Shown here piece after piece: positions 54,466-64,000 of a stretch of 64,000 bases of DNA (positions are counted from its first letter, which is position 1; the number at the start of each line of letters is the position of its first letter). Source of the DNA: Pomphorhynchus laevis (lineage: Eukaryota; Acanthocephala; Palaeacanthocephala; Echinorhynchida; Pomphorhynchidae); the NCBI GenBank assembly GCA_012934845.2, contig WNNJ02001312.1, positions 42,122 through 106,121 on the forward strand, in the 5' to 3' direction. The notes under the pieces are model-generated. The model was given only the letters and a program-made list of their open reading frames with translations. It was not told the DNA's origin and searched no databases. The position numbers were made by a program, and so were the translations under genes.

Positions 54466-56230
54466 AATATTATTAATACTATGGCTTCTCAAAAAGGCGG
54501 TATCGAAGTCGCCATCAGCACACTTAGAGATGAGTTTAACCGTCACGACGACCACTGTATTTTGTCAATCGATGCTTCAAATGCTTTCAACCGAACAAAC
54601 AGAGCGGTGGCATTACACAACATAGATTTCGTATGTCCGTCGCTTTCTCGGGCTCTTTGTAATGTCTACGCAAACCCTGCACAACTCATTGTGGGAAGTC
54701 AAAGCTTATACTCCACCGAAGGTTTCACCCAGGGCGATCCTTTTGCGATGGCTGGCTTCGCCCTGACCTCTCTCCCTTTGATAAAAGCAATTCAACGCAA
54801 AGTTCCGTCGGTCTTCCAAAAATGGTATGCAGATGACGCCAACTTTATTGGGACCACTGACGTTTTGAAACAGGTATGGGAAGTGCTTCATACCGATGGA
54901 CCAAAGTATGGCTATTTCGTAAACACACGTAAGTCTCACCTCCTATCACACCTTCATATTGATCAATCGAACCTCCCCGACCCCGAAATAAAAACTTCCA
55001 CCGATGGAATCATCATTCTCGGCAGTCCAGTCGGGTCCAACGATTTTGTAAATGCAGCAACCGCAAAACTTCTGTCTACATGGACCACAATGCTGCAACG
55101 TCTCGCTTATGTTGCCAAGGTAGATCCGCATGTCGCTTTTGCAGGGTTAATCAACTCCGCCCAATTTAAGTGGACACATATAATGCGCACCTGCGACTGT
55201 TCAGCCACTATCTGGTCGGATCTGTCACACACCTTAACCACACAGCTTCTCCCAAACTTCGTGTCCTGGGACCTCGATGAAGACTGGAAGTCAATATTGT
55301 GCTCTCCTTTAAAATTTGGAGGTATTGGTATCGCGAACCCTGCAACCATAGCCACACTTGAACGCAAATCCTCAAACATGCTAATTTCAACCTATAATAC
55401 TGGTTCAGGTGGCGATAGCCTAAGAGAGAGGCAGAAAACTATGCTTAGCGAAATCAAGACACTACGATCACTATCGCACCAAGAACGCCTCTCTAAAATT
55501 CCGATCTTAGCGATACCCGCAACCAGTAATCTGATCGCGCATGCTGCTCGCAGTGGAGCTTCTTCGTGGTTAAGTGCGCTTCCGCTCAAGCATGAAATTT
55601 TTTATCTTTCTTCTAACGAATTCAGGGATGCTTTAAACGCAAGGTATGGACATACTGATCCTAAGATTCGAGTTAGCAACTGCATTTGCGGCACTCGAGT
55701 CAGTGTGGCTCATTCCTTATCATGTAGACGAGGTGCTTTGCCTTCGATCCGGCATAATGCAGTCCGCGACATCATTTCACACTATCTTAGCCGCATATCT
55801 CACGGCGTAGCTTGCGAACCTCAGCTAACCGAGGTTCCGAGGTTGCTGCACCTGCTCAATCGAACATATCAAGGAAGCCTGAGTCTGTTTTCGAATACAA
55901 CGAGAGTCGCAAGAAAGTCAAATACAGTGAACGGATTGCGCTAGTTGAACGAGGGTCTTTCATACCTCTTATTTTCTCCACTTCGGGAGGAATGGGCATA
56001 GAAGCGGAAAGATTAATCAAAACCACGGCTTCAAAACTGACGCATCGGTCAACGCGTTCTTATCCTGATCTAGCCATAAAGATGAAACGAGACATCAGTT
56101 TTGAAATCGCACAATCAGTTTCCGCATGCTTACGCTCGCTACGTTCCAGCTGTTCCAAACCTATTAATCTTATGACAACCCACCACAGCGAGTTTTGCGC
56201 TGTGCTCGAAGTCTAATTATGTCTTCTTCA
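54466..56230 (+). pseudogene. RLE-LINE copy d: RT, thumb, finger, nuclease end
   Basis: 5'-truncated; enters the family just before the first catalytic motif. 54481-55944: QKGGIEVAISTL, CILSIDASNAFNRTNR, STEGFTQGDPFAMAGFA, QKWYADDANFIG, KYGYFVNTRKSHL, thumb with HVAFAGLINSAQFKW, SGASSWLSALPLK, finger CICGTRVSVAHSLSC ... RHN. The frame then breaks at the start of the nuclease; the key ARLDI ... FLDV stretch is missing through an internal deletion, and 55812-56216 continues with YNESRKKVKYSERIALVERG and GGMGIEAERLIKT. RT core intact over about 480 residues. Confidence 0.85.
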
Positions 56231-56237
56231 CAATGTC

Positions 56238-56345
56238 TGCGAATGCCGCGATCAAGTAGAAGACATCCAATCTTTCCTGACAATAAATCTCATTTATAGG
56301 CCCGTTTACGGGAAGCTAATTTCTGTAAAATTTACTTTTCTTTTT
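56238..56345 (+). repeat. Second RLE-LINE 3' end fused to copy d
   Basis: aatgccgcgatcaagta through cccgtttacggg to aataaagttattatt. The same sequence occurs at 61967-62060. It repeats residues (ANAAIK) homologous to the end of copy d, so it is a second fragment joined on. Confidence 0.7.
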
Positions 56346-56370
56346 CAATAAAGTTATTATTCAAAAAAAA

Positions 56371-56555
56371 TATTTGATCAGTTAAATAGTCTGAGCAGTT
56401 ATTTATTATATATAATAATATTTGATCATTATTATCATTATCATTAAATTATTATTTTTTTATATTTGATCATTTAAATAGTTTGAGAAGTTATTTATTA
56501 TATATAATAATATTTGATCATTTAGTAAATGATCAAATATAAAAAATAATAATTT
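56371..56555. repeat. 92-bp AT-rich tandem duplication with inverted end
   Basis: tatttgatcagttaaatagt ... at 56371 is repeated as tatttgatcatttaaatagt ... at 56463. The second copy ends in aaatgatcaaatataaaaaa, complementary to the repeat start. Confidence 0.75.
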
Positions 56556-56600
56556 TTGGCAAAAAGAAGCTAAATTTATATTAATTCGTATAGCATTCTT

Positions 56601-56742
56601 TATTTATTAGTGGAGAGAGTGAAGTAAAATATTTATTTAATCGAATTTTCAATAGCCAACTGCAGTAGGCTAATTTTCAATAGCAGTAGGCTATTGAAAA
56701 TTCGATTAAATATTTTACTTCATTCTTTCCACTAATAAATAA
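56601..56742. repeat. Long inverted repeat (arms about 55 bp, spacer about 31 bp)
   Basis: Left arm 56601-56657 ends tcgaattttcaatagcc; right arm 56689-56742 begins ggctattgaaaattcga. A few mismatches. The spacer repeats parts of the arm tip (tagcagtagg, taattttcaatag). It could be a foldback element or cruciform-generated duplication. No coding content. Confidence 0.85.
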
Positions 56743-57330
56743 TCCAATATGAGTGAACAATCAATTTATAATATAATTCTTTATAAATAAAGAAACTTAC
56801 AATAATTACAATGTAAATTGTATTTAAGTGTCTTGTCTCCTTTATAGTGGTCTTCGAACACATAATTGGGTAAGCATAGCACCGGCATGCTATCACTCAG
56901 TAAAAGTTTTCTCAACAAAATTGGTGCTATCAAAATGTTCTTTCTAAAAAACTTGCCTATCCTATATATATTAAAGCAAATTTTGTGACATTCTGGCTAT
57001 TCAGGCACCGAGAGTGTATATAACAGTTGACAATGATATTGAATACGTGAAGATGATTCAAGTATCAGATATAGAAGTAACGACGAGAAGCTAACTCGAT
57101 GTCTTTATAAAAAATAGTAAGACTTTATCTTTTGCAACAATTTCTCCTGTGAAATAGAACACACACTGTAAAAATGCCAGTCTGTAAAGCAGTACTAAAT
57201 GTTTGCATTCTGTTAATGTATATCATTAATCGATACCGATCAAACATTATGCTTTATTCTAAAAAATATTAATTTTTCAAAAAAAATTATTATTAATATT
57301 ATTATTAAATATAATAATAGACCTTAAAAA
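56743..57330. other. Unassigned sequence left of APE-LINE copy 3
   Basis: No coding potential. gtgtatataacag at about 57012 could be a TATA box, but no gene follows. The end is an AATATTATTATT tract (about 57270-57320), the likely target of the LINE. Confidence 0.45.
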
Positions 57331-57438
57331 AGTTTGAGATCTAAAGTAAATACATTCAGAAAAAAAGTTTGAGAGATTAATACACACAAGTTTCAAATTC
57401 TAAGCTGCTAACAAATAACTATTTACAATAGCAAATAA

Positions 57439-57669
57439 CAATTTAACAATCAACGATAAAGACAACGATTGATTTGACCGAAGAAAAGGAACTTTCTTGG
57501 CTGCTTAATATACTACTTACAAACGACAATCAACGAATAGACAACGATAGTTCATACAATTTAACAATCAACGATAAAGACAACGATTGATTTGACCGAA
57601 GAAAAGGAACTTTTTTGGCGGCTTAATATACTACTTACAAACGACAATCAACGATAAAGACAACGATAG
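57439..57669 (+). repeat. 118-bp direct repeats in the LINE 5' leader
   Basis: caatttaacaatcaacgata starts at 57439 and 57557, giving one full and one nearly full unit, each followed by gacaacgattgatttgaccg. Copy 2 lacks them. Leader monomers often carry the internal promoter of LINEs. Confidence 0.85.
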
Positions 57670-58797
57670 GTGAATTCACATTCTACTTTTCAACGGTTGA
57701 ACCTTGCTGATTTAACGAAGATGAATACTCCAACAAGATGTTGTGCCTGCAATGGGCCTCATGCGCGTTGTAAAAACTGTAGTTGTGTAAGGGCGGGTAG
57801 AATATGTCGAGACTGCTTTCCGGGTAGTCAATGTTCAAATAAGTCCCCTGACCTACAACTAGTAAACACGGCTATAGCGACGCCTCAGTCTATGCCTTGT
57901 TCTACAAATGTCTCCAATATTCCAGACTCACTTTATTCGGACTCCAATGTTTTCGTTACGTTAGATATGGAATGCTCTTCGTCGGGTTGTGTGTTGCGCT
58001 CATTTGTAAAAGTTCCTCGAAGTGTTCCGCGAGATTTCTTCAAGCGTGATTTTCTTTGTGGGCTTTGTTCCGCCAAACGTGTGGCGGAGCTAACCCATTA
58101 TGTCGATAGAACTCAGCTTGCATTGGAGAGCTTAAGAAATGAAATAAAAGAATTGAGAACATCATTCAACGTGTTATCGGCGAATATAAGTAGCGAATCT
58201 AATGCGAAGAGTTCATGTAATTTCACTACGTCTCCTTCCTTTGCTAACATTTTAAAGCGCGCTGTTACGCGATCGGTTCTTGCTACATCCCAGATTAATA
58301 AGGACGCTTCTCCGTTGAAAATTTTGCAAGAAGCGGAGAGAGACTCTAGACGCCCTGCTAATGTTATTATTCGCGGTTTACCAGTATCAGAAACGGAAGA
58401 GAATGAAATACGGAAAATGATTTCTTTAATCGGTGTAGAGGTGGGAGATGTCCCATTGCGTATGCGTAGGTTTAAAGCTCTTAAGAATGACTGTCCTCCA
58501 TGGATCCTTCTTACTACTAACGAGTTTATTTCAGCTTCGATCCTCAGAAACAGTAAGCTCCTAAGAAAGAGTGATGATTACAAGCAGGTGTTTGTACAGG
58601 CTGATCTCTCGCCTGCCGAACAATGTGCCCGCAAAGCACTTGTTGCCCAACTTAAGGATACAAGAACTAAACATCCGTCTGAGCACTATGTTATTAGAAA
58701 CAATCGTATCGTTCGGCTGGGAAAAATGAGTCCTCTGATTGATAATACTTCCGATAGTGAGGTAGGAATAGTGTCGGTAGCAGACACTTCAATATGA
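57670..58797 (+). CDS. APE-LINE copy 3 ORF1 (375 aa)
   Basis: Either TTG 57670 or ATG 57721 (MNTPTRCC) could start it; the ATG matches the start of copy 2 and gives 358 residues. Cys-rich module: CCACNGPHARCKNCSCVRAG, then CRDCFPGSQC. Middle region CSSSGCVLRSFVKVPRSVPRDFF, CGLCSAKR and a helical stretch (ALESLRNEIKELRTSF). RRM-like domain from about 225: RRPANVIIRGLPVSE, MRRFKALKNDCPPWILLTTN, QADLSPAEQCARKALVAQ, YVIRNNRIVRLG. Ends at TGA in ATATGACTA, with the ORF2 frame open directly after it. Intact. Confidence 0.85.
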   Translation: MNSHSTFQRLNLADLTKMNTPTRCCACNGPHARCKNCSCVRAGRICRDCFPGSQCSNKSPDLQLVNTAIATPQSMPCSTNVSNIPDSLYSDSNVFVTLDMECSSSGCVLRSFVKVPRSVPRDFFKRDFLCGLCSAKRVAELTHYVDRTQLALESLRNEIKELRTSFNVLSANISSESNAKSSCNFTTSPSFANILKRAVTRSVLATSQINKDASPLKILQEAERDSRRPANVIIRGLPVSETEENEIRKMISLIGVEVGDVPLRMRRFKALKNDCPPWILLTTNEFISASILRNSKLLRKSDDYKQVFVQADLSPAEQCARKALVAQLKDTRTKHPSEHYVIRNNRIVRLGKMSPLIDNTSDSEVGIVSVADTSI

Positions 58798-61619
58798 CTA
58801 AAACCAAATTCTCCAGTTGTAGAGTCTGAGTCCGATTTTATTGACCTACGTCGTTTTCTGCTGTTTAATGTAGAAGGTTTAGAAACACTTTTAAAAGAAG
58901 AATTTAGTGATTACCTTTTATCTTTTGACATCATAGTACTTTTGGAAACTTTCGCTACCTCTCCTATTACATTAAACTCATTTTATACTTTTGAAATTTT
59001 AGCTACTCTAGGCGATCGCGGTCGACCGCGTGGAGGTGTATTTTTGGCCGTCAATAGACTGTTGAGAGATTGGTCTTTTAAGACTACGGAAAACGCGATT
59101 TATCTTAATTCGTCAAATTTGGTAATAATTGCTTGTTATTTCAGTCCTTCCTTGAATGCATGTGATATTATCGGTGAGTTGTCTGAACTTCTTGTAGATG
59201 TTTCATATCATAAACATATCGTTATTGCTGGTGACTTTAACGCCAATCTTAGTCGCTCCGCTCAAAAACTTGATTTATTGAAAAAGTTCTTTGTGTCTCA
59301 CGATTTAACCCTTTTTGCTCCCATTGAAGGCTGGACATATGAATTTGGACAATCTAGAAGTTGTATTGATTTAATCTTTGCAAATTTTGGGATACATAAC
59401 GTGCGTCTAGATTTTGATTCTACTTGGGCGTTACGTCGCAAACATAAGCCAGTAATATGTATTCTAGAGGGCTTTGTGACAAACCGTAGTACTTACCAAT
59501 CTGTTCAAGCCGTCAGTAGGAAAATCTCATTTGAAGCTCTTGACCTCTATAATTTGGAGAATTCTAAGCGTCTATTGAGTATGGGACACATTTCTCACAG
59601 TTACTCTTTACTTTGCAACACACTTTTATCTTCATGTGAGATTAAAAATCCCGTTTCTCGTAGTTCGTTTAGAATGCCGGATAATTTGAGACGATTGCAG
59701 AAACTTCTACTTTCATTCTACAAGTCAAATGAATTTGCACTCTCCAACTCAGATTTCGTATACTTACGTAGGCTTTATTTGAATGGTGTGAAAAGGTTTA
59801 AGTTGGAGAACTTATTAGCAAAAGAGCGAAGACTGCTTTCCAGAGCAGAGAATGCTCCGTGGCTTTTACACTCTAGATCTTGTAAACTTGCTTCTCGGAT
59901 TCCTTTGGAACAGTGGCGTCAACATTTTGTGAATATTCTAGCTTCAACTAATCTTTCGTCTTTTAATTCTAAGGATTGTGTTCTTTATTGCCATCTAATT
60001 GACCAAAATCATCTTAATCTTAATCTTAGTTTTGACTTAGACGAAATTGAGTTATGTCTATTCAAGATGTCCTCCTGTAAAGCAGCGGGAATAGACCAAT
60101 TGTGTGTGGAACACATGAGACAGACCTTCGGCTTAGTTTCGGACTATTGGCTATTTTTCTTCAATGCTATACTTAGAGGCCACCCTATCCCACTTGGTTG
60201 GCGTGATGGCATAATTAAAGTAATCTACAAGGGTTCAGGGGACCCTTCCTGTAAAGACTCGTACAGGGGAATAGCGCTACTTAATCATGCATATAAAGTT
60301 TTATCGAATTTAATGGCGTTGCGTTTGCTTCGGTTTCGCAGTGATTTGTTACCATCTGAACAACATGGGTTCCGTAGAGGTTATTCGACACTGAGTGCTC
60401 TTCAAATTCTAAGGTCAAAGGTTCTGGATACTATACGTCAGCACTCCTCCTTGTACGCTGTGTTTATCGATTTTGCCAAGGCCTTTGATTCTATAGACAG
60501 AGCGTTGCTTTTGTCAAAGCTTCATAAAGAAGTGAATGTTCATGGTGATTTTCTATTACTTCTCGAAAGGATCCTAGCGCCTAGTTCATTACGAATTTTT
60601 GACGGCATGAATTACTCCGAAGTATTTACCACCAGTCGTGGAGTACAACAGGGAGACCCGCTTAGCCCGTTATTATTCTCTTTTTTTTGTTGGACCTTCC
60701 AAATTTTATTCGTTCATCAGTATCAGATGTTACAACTATATTGTATGCGGATGATTTAGCCTTGATAACATTAAATAAGGATAACGCTCAATTGGCGATT
60801 TCAGCTCTGTTAAATTATTGCGAAACTAATGGACTCATTATTAATACAGAAAAATCCAAAATTATTAAATTCAGAAAAGGTGGACCTTGTCGTCGTGATG
60901 ACGTGCTGTATATCAAGGACAATATTTTAGAGTTCGTGCCAACATATAAGTATCTTGGATTTTTGCTTAGCTCGCGATGGTCATTCAAAGCGCATCTATT
61001 GAAACAATCTGCAAAAGTATTGAAATCTACGAATGCTGCTTCTAAACTTGGATTACTTTCGTTTGAGGGTGCGGTTAGTTACTTTAACATAATGCTGCTA
61101 CCTATTTTGAGTTATGGAATTAAATGTTTCTGGACCGATTTGTTACCAACGGATTTTCAGATAATTGACAAATGTTTCTGGCGATTCCTAAAGCGAGTGG
61201 TAGGGGTCTCGCCCAAAGCTTCCTCTACGGCTGTGGCCGTCCTTAGTAGATCAACACCCTTGTCAGTAAAAATATTAAATGATTTACATCTTGACTCGAC
61301 AGATGCTTATTTAGAAAACCGATATCTCTTTGATTCCAAAGTCAGTAGATTAGATCCTGATATATTATGTTCCCCTGTTTACACACAATCAACTTGGAGG
61401 AACCCAAACTATCACAAACGTCCGCTTATCTGGCGTCTATCATTAGATGGCTATCATTCAAAATTTTGCATTATTCGGCTTCCTTTCCACTCTCGCACTT
61501 CCAGCTGTTATTGTCGATTTTGCGCATTATCTTGCTCTTCTCTGCTACATGTTTTTAAGTGTCCGTACTTATCCTCTTTACCATTAAAACTTATTGACAA
61601 GGGTCAGTTTTACTTGTGA
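58798..61619 (+). pseudogene. APE-LINE copy 3 ORF2: endonuclease, RT, C-terminal finger (one frame break)
   Basis: The frame is open from the codon after the ORF1 stop, in line with ORF1; there is no ATG before 58942. Endonuclease: RRFLLFNVEGLE, VLLETFATS, ACYFSPSLNA, VIAGDFNANL, SCIDLIFAN, RRKHKPV. RT: KAAGIDQLCVEHM, DSYRGIALLNHAYKVL, QHGFRRGYSTLSAL, FIDFAKAFDSID, SRGVQQGDPLSPLLFSFF, then a one-base break in a run of eight T (about 60682-60689), ILYADDLALI, KIIKFRKGG, YLGFLLSS, SLDGYHSKFC and the finger CYCRFCALSCSSLLHVFKCPYL. All catalytic residues of both enzymes are visible. The single break in a homopolymer could even be an assembly error. Confidence 0.88.
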
Positions 61620-61832
61620 TGAGCTTAGGCATTTAATTGTACTAACATTACAGTTTTTATACGCAATGTGGCTACATTTATTTTGTTTGATTATGTTGAT
61701 TACGATGCTACTGTTTCTGTTACTATGCTACTGTTTCTGTTTAAGGGCTTTTGTGTTACCCGAAGCCGACAGGCGTTAACGGGAAAATAAAAACGCTGCA
61801 TTATTATTAAATATTATTATTAATTTTTTCAT

Positions 61833-62090
61833 CATCAGAAGGAGTTGGACCGCGAGCTCTTAAGCTACTCAAGGACATTGCCTCGATATCATCGAGGTTA
61901 AAATCAGAAAAATATAGTGATGTATTGGTTCACCTTAAACGCAAGATTAGCTTCTCGATTGCACGTGCTGCGAATGCCGCGATCAAGTATAAGACATCCA
62001 ATCTTTCCTGACAATAAATCTCATTTATAGGCCCGTTTACGGGAAGCTAATTTCTGTAAAAATTAAAAAAATTAAAAAATATAATATTAT
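61833..62090 (+). pseudogene. RLE-LINE copy e, 3' end only
   Basis: Peptide SSEGVGPRALKLLKDIASI ... HLKRKISFSIARAANAAIKY, the last about 58 residues of the family, then stop and a 3' untranslated end with cccgtttacggg. It directly follows the ATT tail of APE-LINE copy 3. Confidence 0.8.
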
Positions 62091-62469
62091 TATGATATTA
62101 TTATAATATTAATATGATGTTATTAATAATATTGGAATCGTTCTAGTAAAGTCAAGTTCATTAGCCTTACGTGCAGCACGATCTTCATTACATAACCCAA
62201 TAGGATATGGAATGAATGAAATCGAAGTGACATGTTATCGTGTCAATTGACGCCCGATATTATAATAATAACTTTTTTAGACATGATTGTTACTACTTCT
62301 ATAGAGGCTCATTTGAGGGAACCAAATAATGTATTTTATCGAAAAAAATTATTAGAGTCAAAAAAATATTATTATAATTGATATATCACAACTTATTAAA
62401 CTTTAATACTCATAAAATACAGCAAATACAAAATGAGACACCACATACATTTCGCAAATAATTAGATCA
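62091..62469. other. AT-rich stretch between RLE-LINE fragments
   Basis: ATT/ATA-rich at both ends. 62150-62250 has higher complexity (ALRAARSSLHNPIGYGMNE in one frame) but I cannot place it. Confidence 0.4.
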
Positions 62470-62725
62470 AGCGCGGGTATCGTCCCTCCAGCTAAAGCAG
62501 TCGTCGAACGGAAAGTGAAAGATGCTACTTCATCATGCCTCATGGAGTGGTGATTCAACTTGGCTAACGGCGATGCCTCTTAAGATGTACGGATTCTATC
62601 TTTTGACAAAAAAACAGTTTCATGCCACGATGCCCACTAGATACAGTTTAGTAAACGAATCTATCAAAAAATGCAAATGTGGAAAAATAATTCATATGTC
62701 CACACTCTTTCGTGTAAAGTAGGTG
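62470..62725 (+). pseudogene. RLE-LINE copy f, post-thumb fragment
   Basis: Peptide SGDSTWLTAMPLKMYGFYLL ... KQFHATMPTRYSL ... KKCKCGKIIHMSTL matches the SGASSWLSALPL ... CPCG segment of the family. Short, diverged, plus strand. Confidence 0.7.
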
Positions 62726-62799
62726 GTTTCACAATTAATCTAACAATTCTGTCCGAGATACATCTGCTGATGTGAGAAGCAGGCGTTTTGGAATGTCAA

Positions 62800-64000
62800 G
62801 TCTGAAGTATACATGTTACCTATTCCATAGAACAAGTTTTTAAGTAATTTTATTGCCTGATCCCCTAATCCTCCGGATGATGATAAAACTCGTTCCCCTT
62901 ATTTTATTCTTTTGTTGTATTTAGACCATTTTCGCTGTTCGTTGTAGTGAAAACTTGCTTCGAGAAATCTAGAGCTGCTGGCTTGAGCAAATATCGAAAA
63001 AACTGTAACGTCGAAAAACGTCAGCTCAAACCAGTCATTGCCAAGACCAGAACAAACAATGTCAAGTCGAGCAAAAGGTCACGTGTTGTTGTGAGATCCA
63101 TAAATTCAAGATTCGCAGGTACTGTGCTTAGCAAAGGTTCCTTGTTCACAGAGTTGCAAACTCGAGAAAGTTCTCTGGCAAGAATATTCCTTATTGCGTT
63201 GTGGCCTATAATAGGAAAACCGCCATTTCTACAGGCTAGTGCATGACTCAAATCCAGCTTTTCCCCACATGGACAAAAACGATTTGTCAGGTCTGATGGC
63301 ATTTGTTCATAACGGCTTTCTGTGGCATCCTTGAATTGCTTGGAAGATAGATTGTGTTTTTCGGTTGATATAGGCAATGCAGTTAACCACGATGATGTAC
63401 CCGATCGTGTCGCGTGCGAAATTGCATTGTGAACTGATGAATCAAAATTGTCAGCTACGCTATGTAGTCGTTCTTTCAAACTACCTATTCGTACGGAAGC
63501 AATCTCTAATAATCTTGATTTTTTAATATCATAAAGAACTTTTTCTTGGTAGCCGATGTCATACGTTGCCGCGAGTGCTAATTTGTTTTCGTACCCCAAA
63601 CTTGATGTAATGGTAGGGTCCGTAATTCCGAGTCCTCCGAGTTTTTAAGGAGATATAAGTAATACCTTCTAATTCTGGTTTAGACTCCAATCTGCAAAGA
63701 TGGGAAGGAAAGCATCTTTAAGTGCGTATCCCAAGTCTGTAGACCATCCTTCATGACACTTATTAGTTCGTACGGAAAATATCCACTTAATTTGGACCGA
63801 GTTTATCAGGCCACAGTATGCAACGTGAGAATCGATGTTGGCAATCACTGCTAATGTTTGTACAAGTGCGGTCCATTTGCCTGCTTTCAACTGAATAGAC
63901 TCTTCATCAAACTCTGAAGTACCAATTGGAGCACCTAGGATCATTGTTCCGTTGATATATGATTTGATGTTTGGTGAGAGAAGATCATGAATAGTGACCG
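62800..64000 (-). mobile_element. RLE-LINE copy g, runs off right edge
   Basis: Minus-strand copy closest to copy a. Coding remnants run from the right edge to about 62835. Confidence 0.8.
62835..64000 (-). pseudogene. RLE-LINE copy g: thumb, finger, nuclease
   Basis: From the right edge: SPNIKSYINGTMILGAPIGT (end of the RT region), HVAYCGLINSVQIKW (63944-63669), then after a frame break 63599-63021 with SGTSSWLTALPIS, finger CPCGEKLDLSHALAC ... H and the beginning of the nuclease. Another break falls at the ARLDI motif, beyond which FLDVTVFS-, YNEQRKWSKYN- and GGLGDQAIKLLK-like peptides continue to about 62835. Several breaks, more decayed than copy a. Confidence 0.8.

Larger units (their letters stand above)
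57331..61815 (+). mobile_element. APE-LINE copy 3, essentially full length
   Basis: The 5' leader (57331-57669) contains agatctaaagtaaataca, shared with copy 2, and two 118-bp monomers. ORF1 is 57670-58797 and ORF2 58798-61619. The 3' untranslated region has accgaagcc-type sequence (cccgaagccgacaggc, about 61757) and ends aaaacgctgcattattatta at about 61785-61815. Both ends lie in ATT microsatellite. One frame break overall. Confidence 0.9.

Noticed and set aside
1-64000. CRISPR array, bacterial operon or rRNA genes
   Set aside because: Spliced genes, LINEs and Penelope-like elements mark this as animal DNA; no spacer-repeat array or rRNA-like sequence was seen.

Overview
The window is AT-rich animal DNA, almost certainly from an invertebrate. 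The one clearly recognised host gene is a Gq-class G-protein alpha subunit. Spliced genes have tiny introns (42 and 47 bp), and the mobile DNA is of invertebrate type: Naiad and Poseidon/Neptune-like Penelope elements, RTE, two further LINE families and a CsRn1-like Ty3/gypsy copy. I cannot name the species. Retroelements and their debris fill most of the sequence.

Layout. 1-3170 is an old LINE on the minus strand. 3278-6350 is a decayed Naiad end interrupted by an RTE element. 6719-11757 (minus) carries exons 1-3 of the Gq-alpha gene; intron 1 holds a Penelope-like fragment with inverted flanks and a short-LTR gypsy copy. 11758-15360 is featureless. 15360-19197 is a Penelope-like element with C-terminal GIY-YIG, followed by a 391-bp tandem array with hammerhead-like cores. 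19375-20698 is a 1.3-kb block repeated at 42684-43994. 20699-24474 is the most complete Naiad, a Penelope-like element with permuted domain order. 24475-27700 holds 3' parts of two LINE families: 'RLE-LINE', with a restriction-like endonuclease, and 'APE-LINE', with an apurinic-type endonuclease.

27760-56340 is built around one duplicated unit (block A), present in three main copies (about 28183-34060, 38930-42677, 48371-54440) plus a short piece at 37739-38022. It consists of the 3' half of a Naiad, about 2.4 kb of AT-rich DNA, a small two-exon gene for a single-pass membrane protein, and the end of an RLE-LINE. Later insertions distinguish the copies: an APE-LINE before copy 3, a solo Naiad terminal repeat in the 5' end of its small gene, and a 0.24-kb insert in copy 1. 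57331-61815 is a nearly complete APE-LINE. 61833-64000 is RLE-LINE fragments running off the right edge.

Main points. (1) Two copies of a chimeric element join a tRNA-like SINE head to the Naiad 3' end, suggesting a SINE mobilised by a Penelope-like element. (2) The Naiad terminal repeat starts with a pseudoknot-like fold whose helix order recalls HDV-like ribozymes. (3) ORF1 and ORF2 of the APE-LINE meet at UGA-CUA, a known readthrough context, in both copies that keep the junction. (4) A Cys-rich N-terminal module is shared by the two unrelated LINE types. (5) Hammerhead-like cores recur in the 391-bp array next to the C-terminal-EN Penelope-like element. (6) A solo terminal repeat has replaced the original start of one small-gene copy.

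All of this was read by eye. Family names rest on recognised motifs, not on searches.
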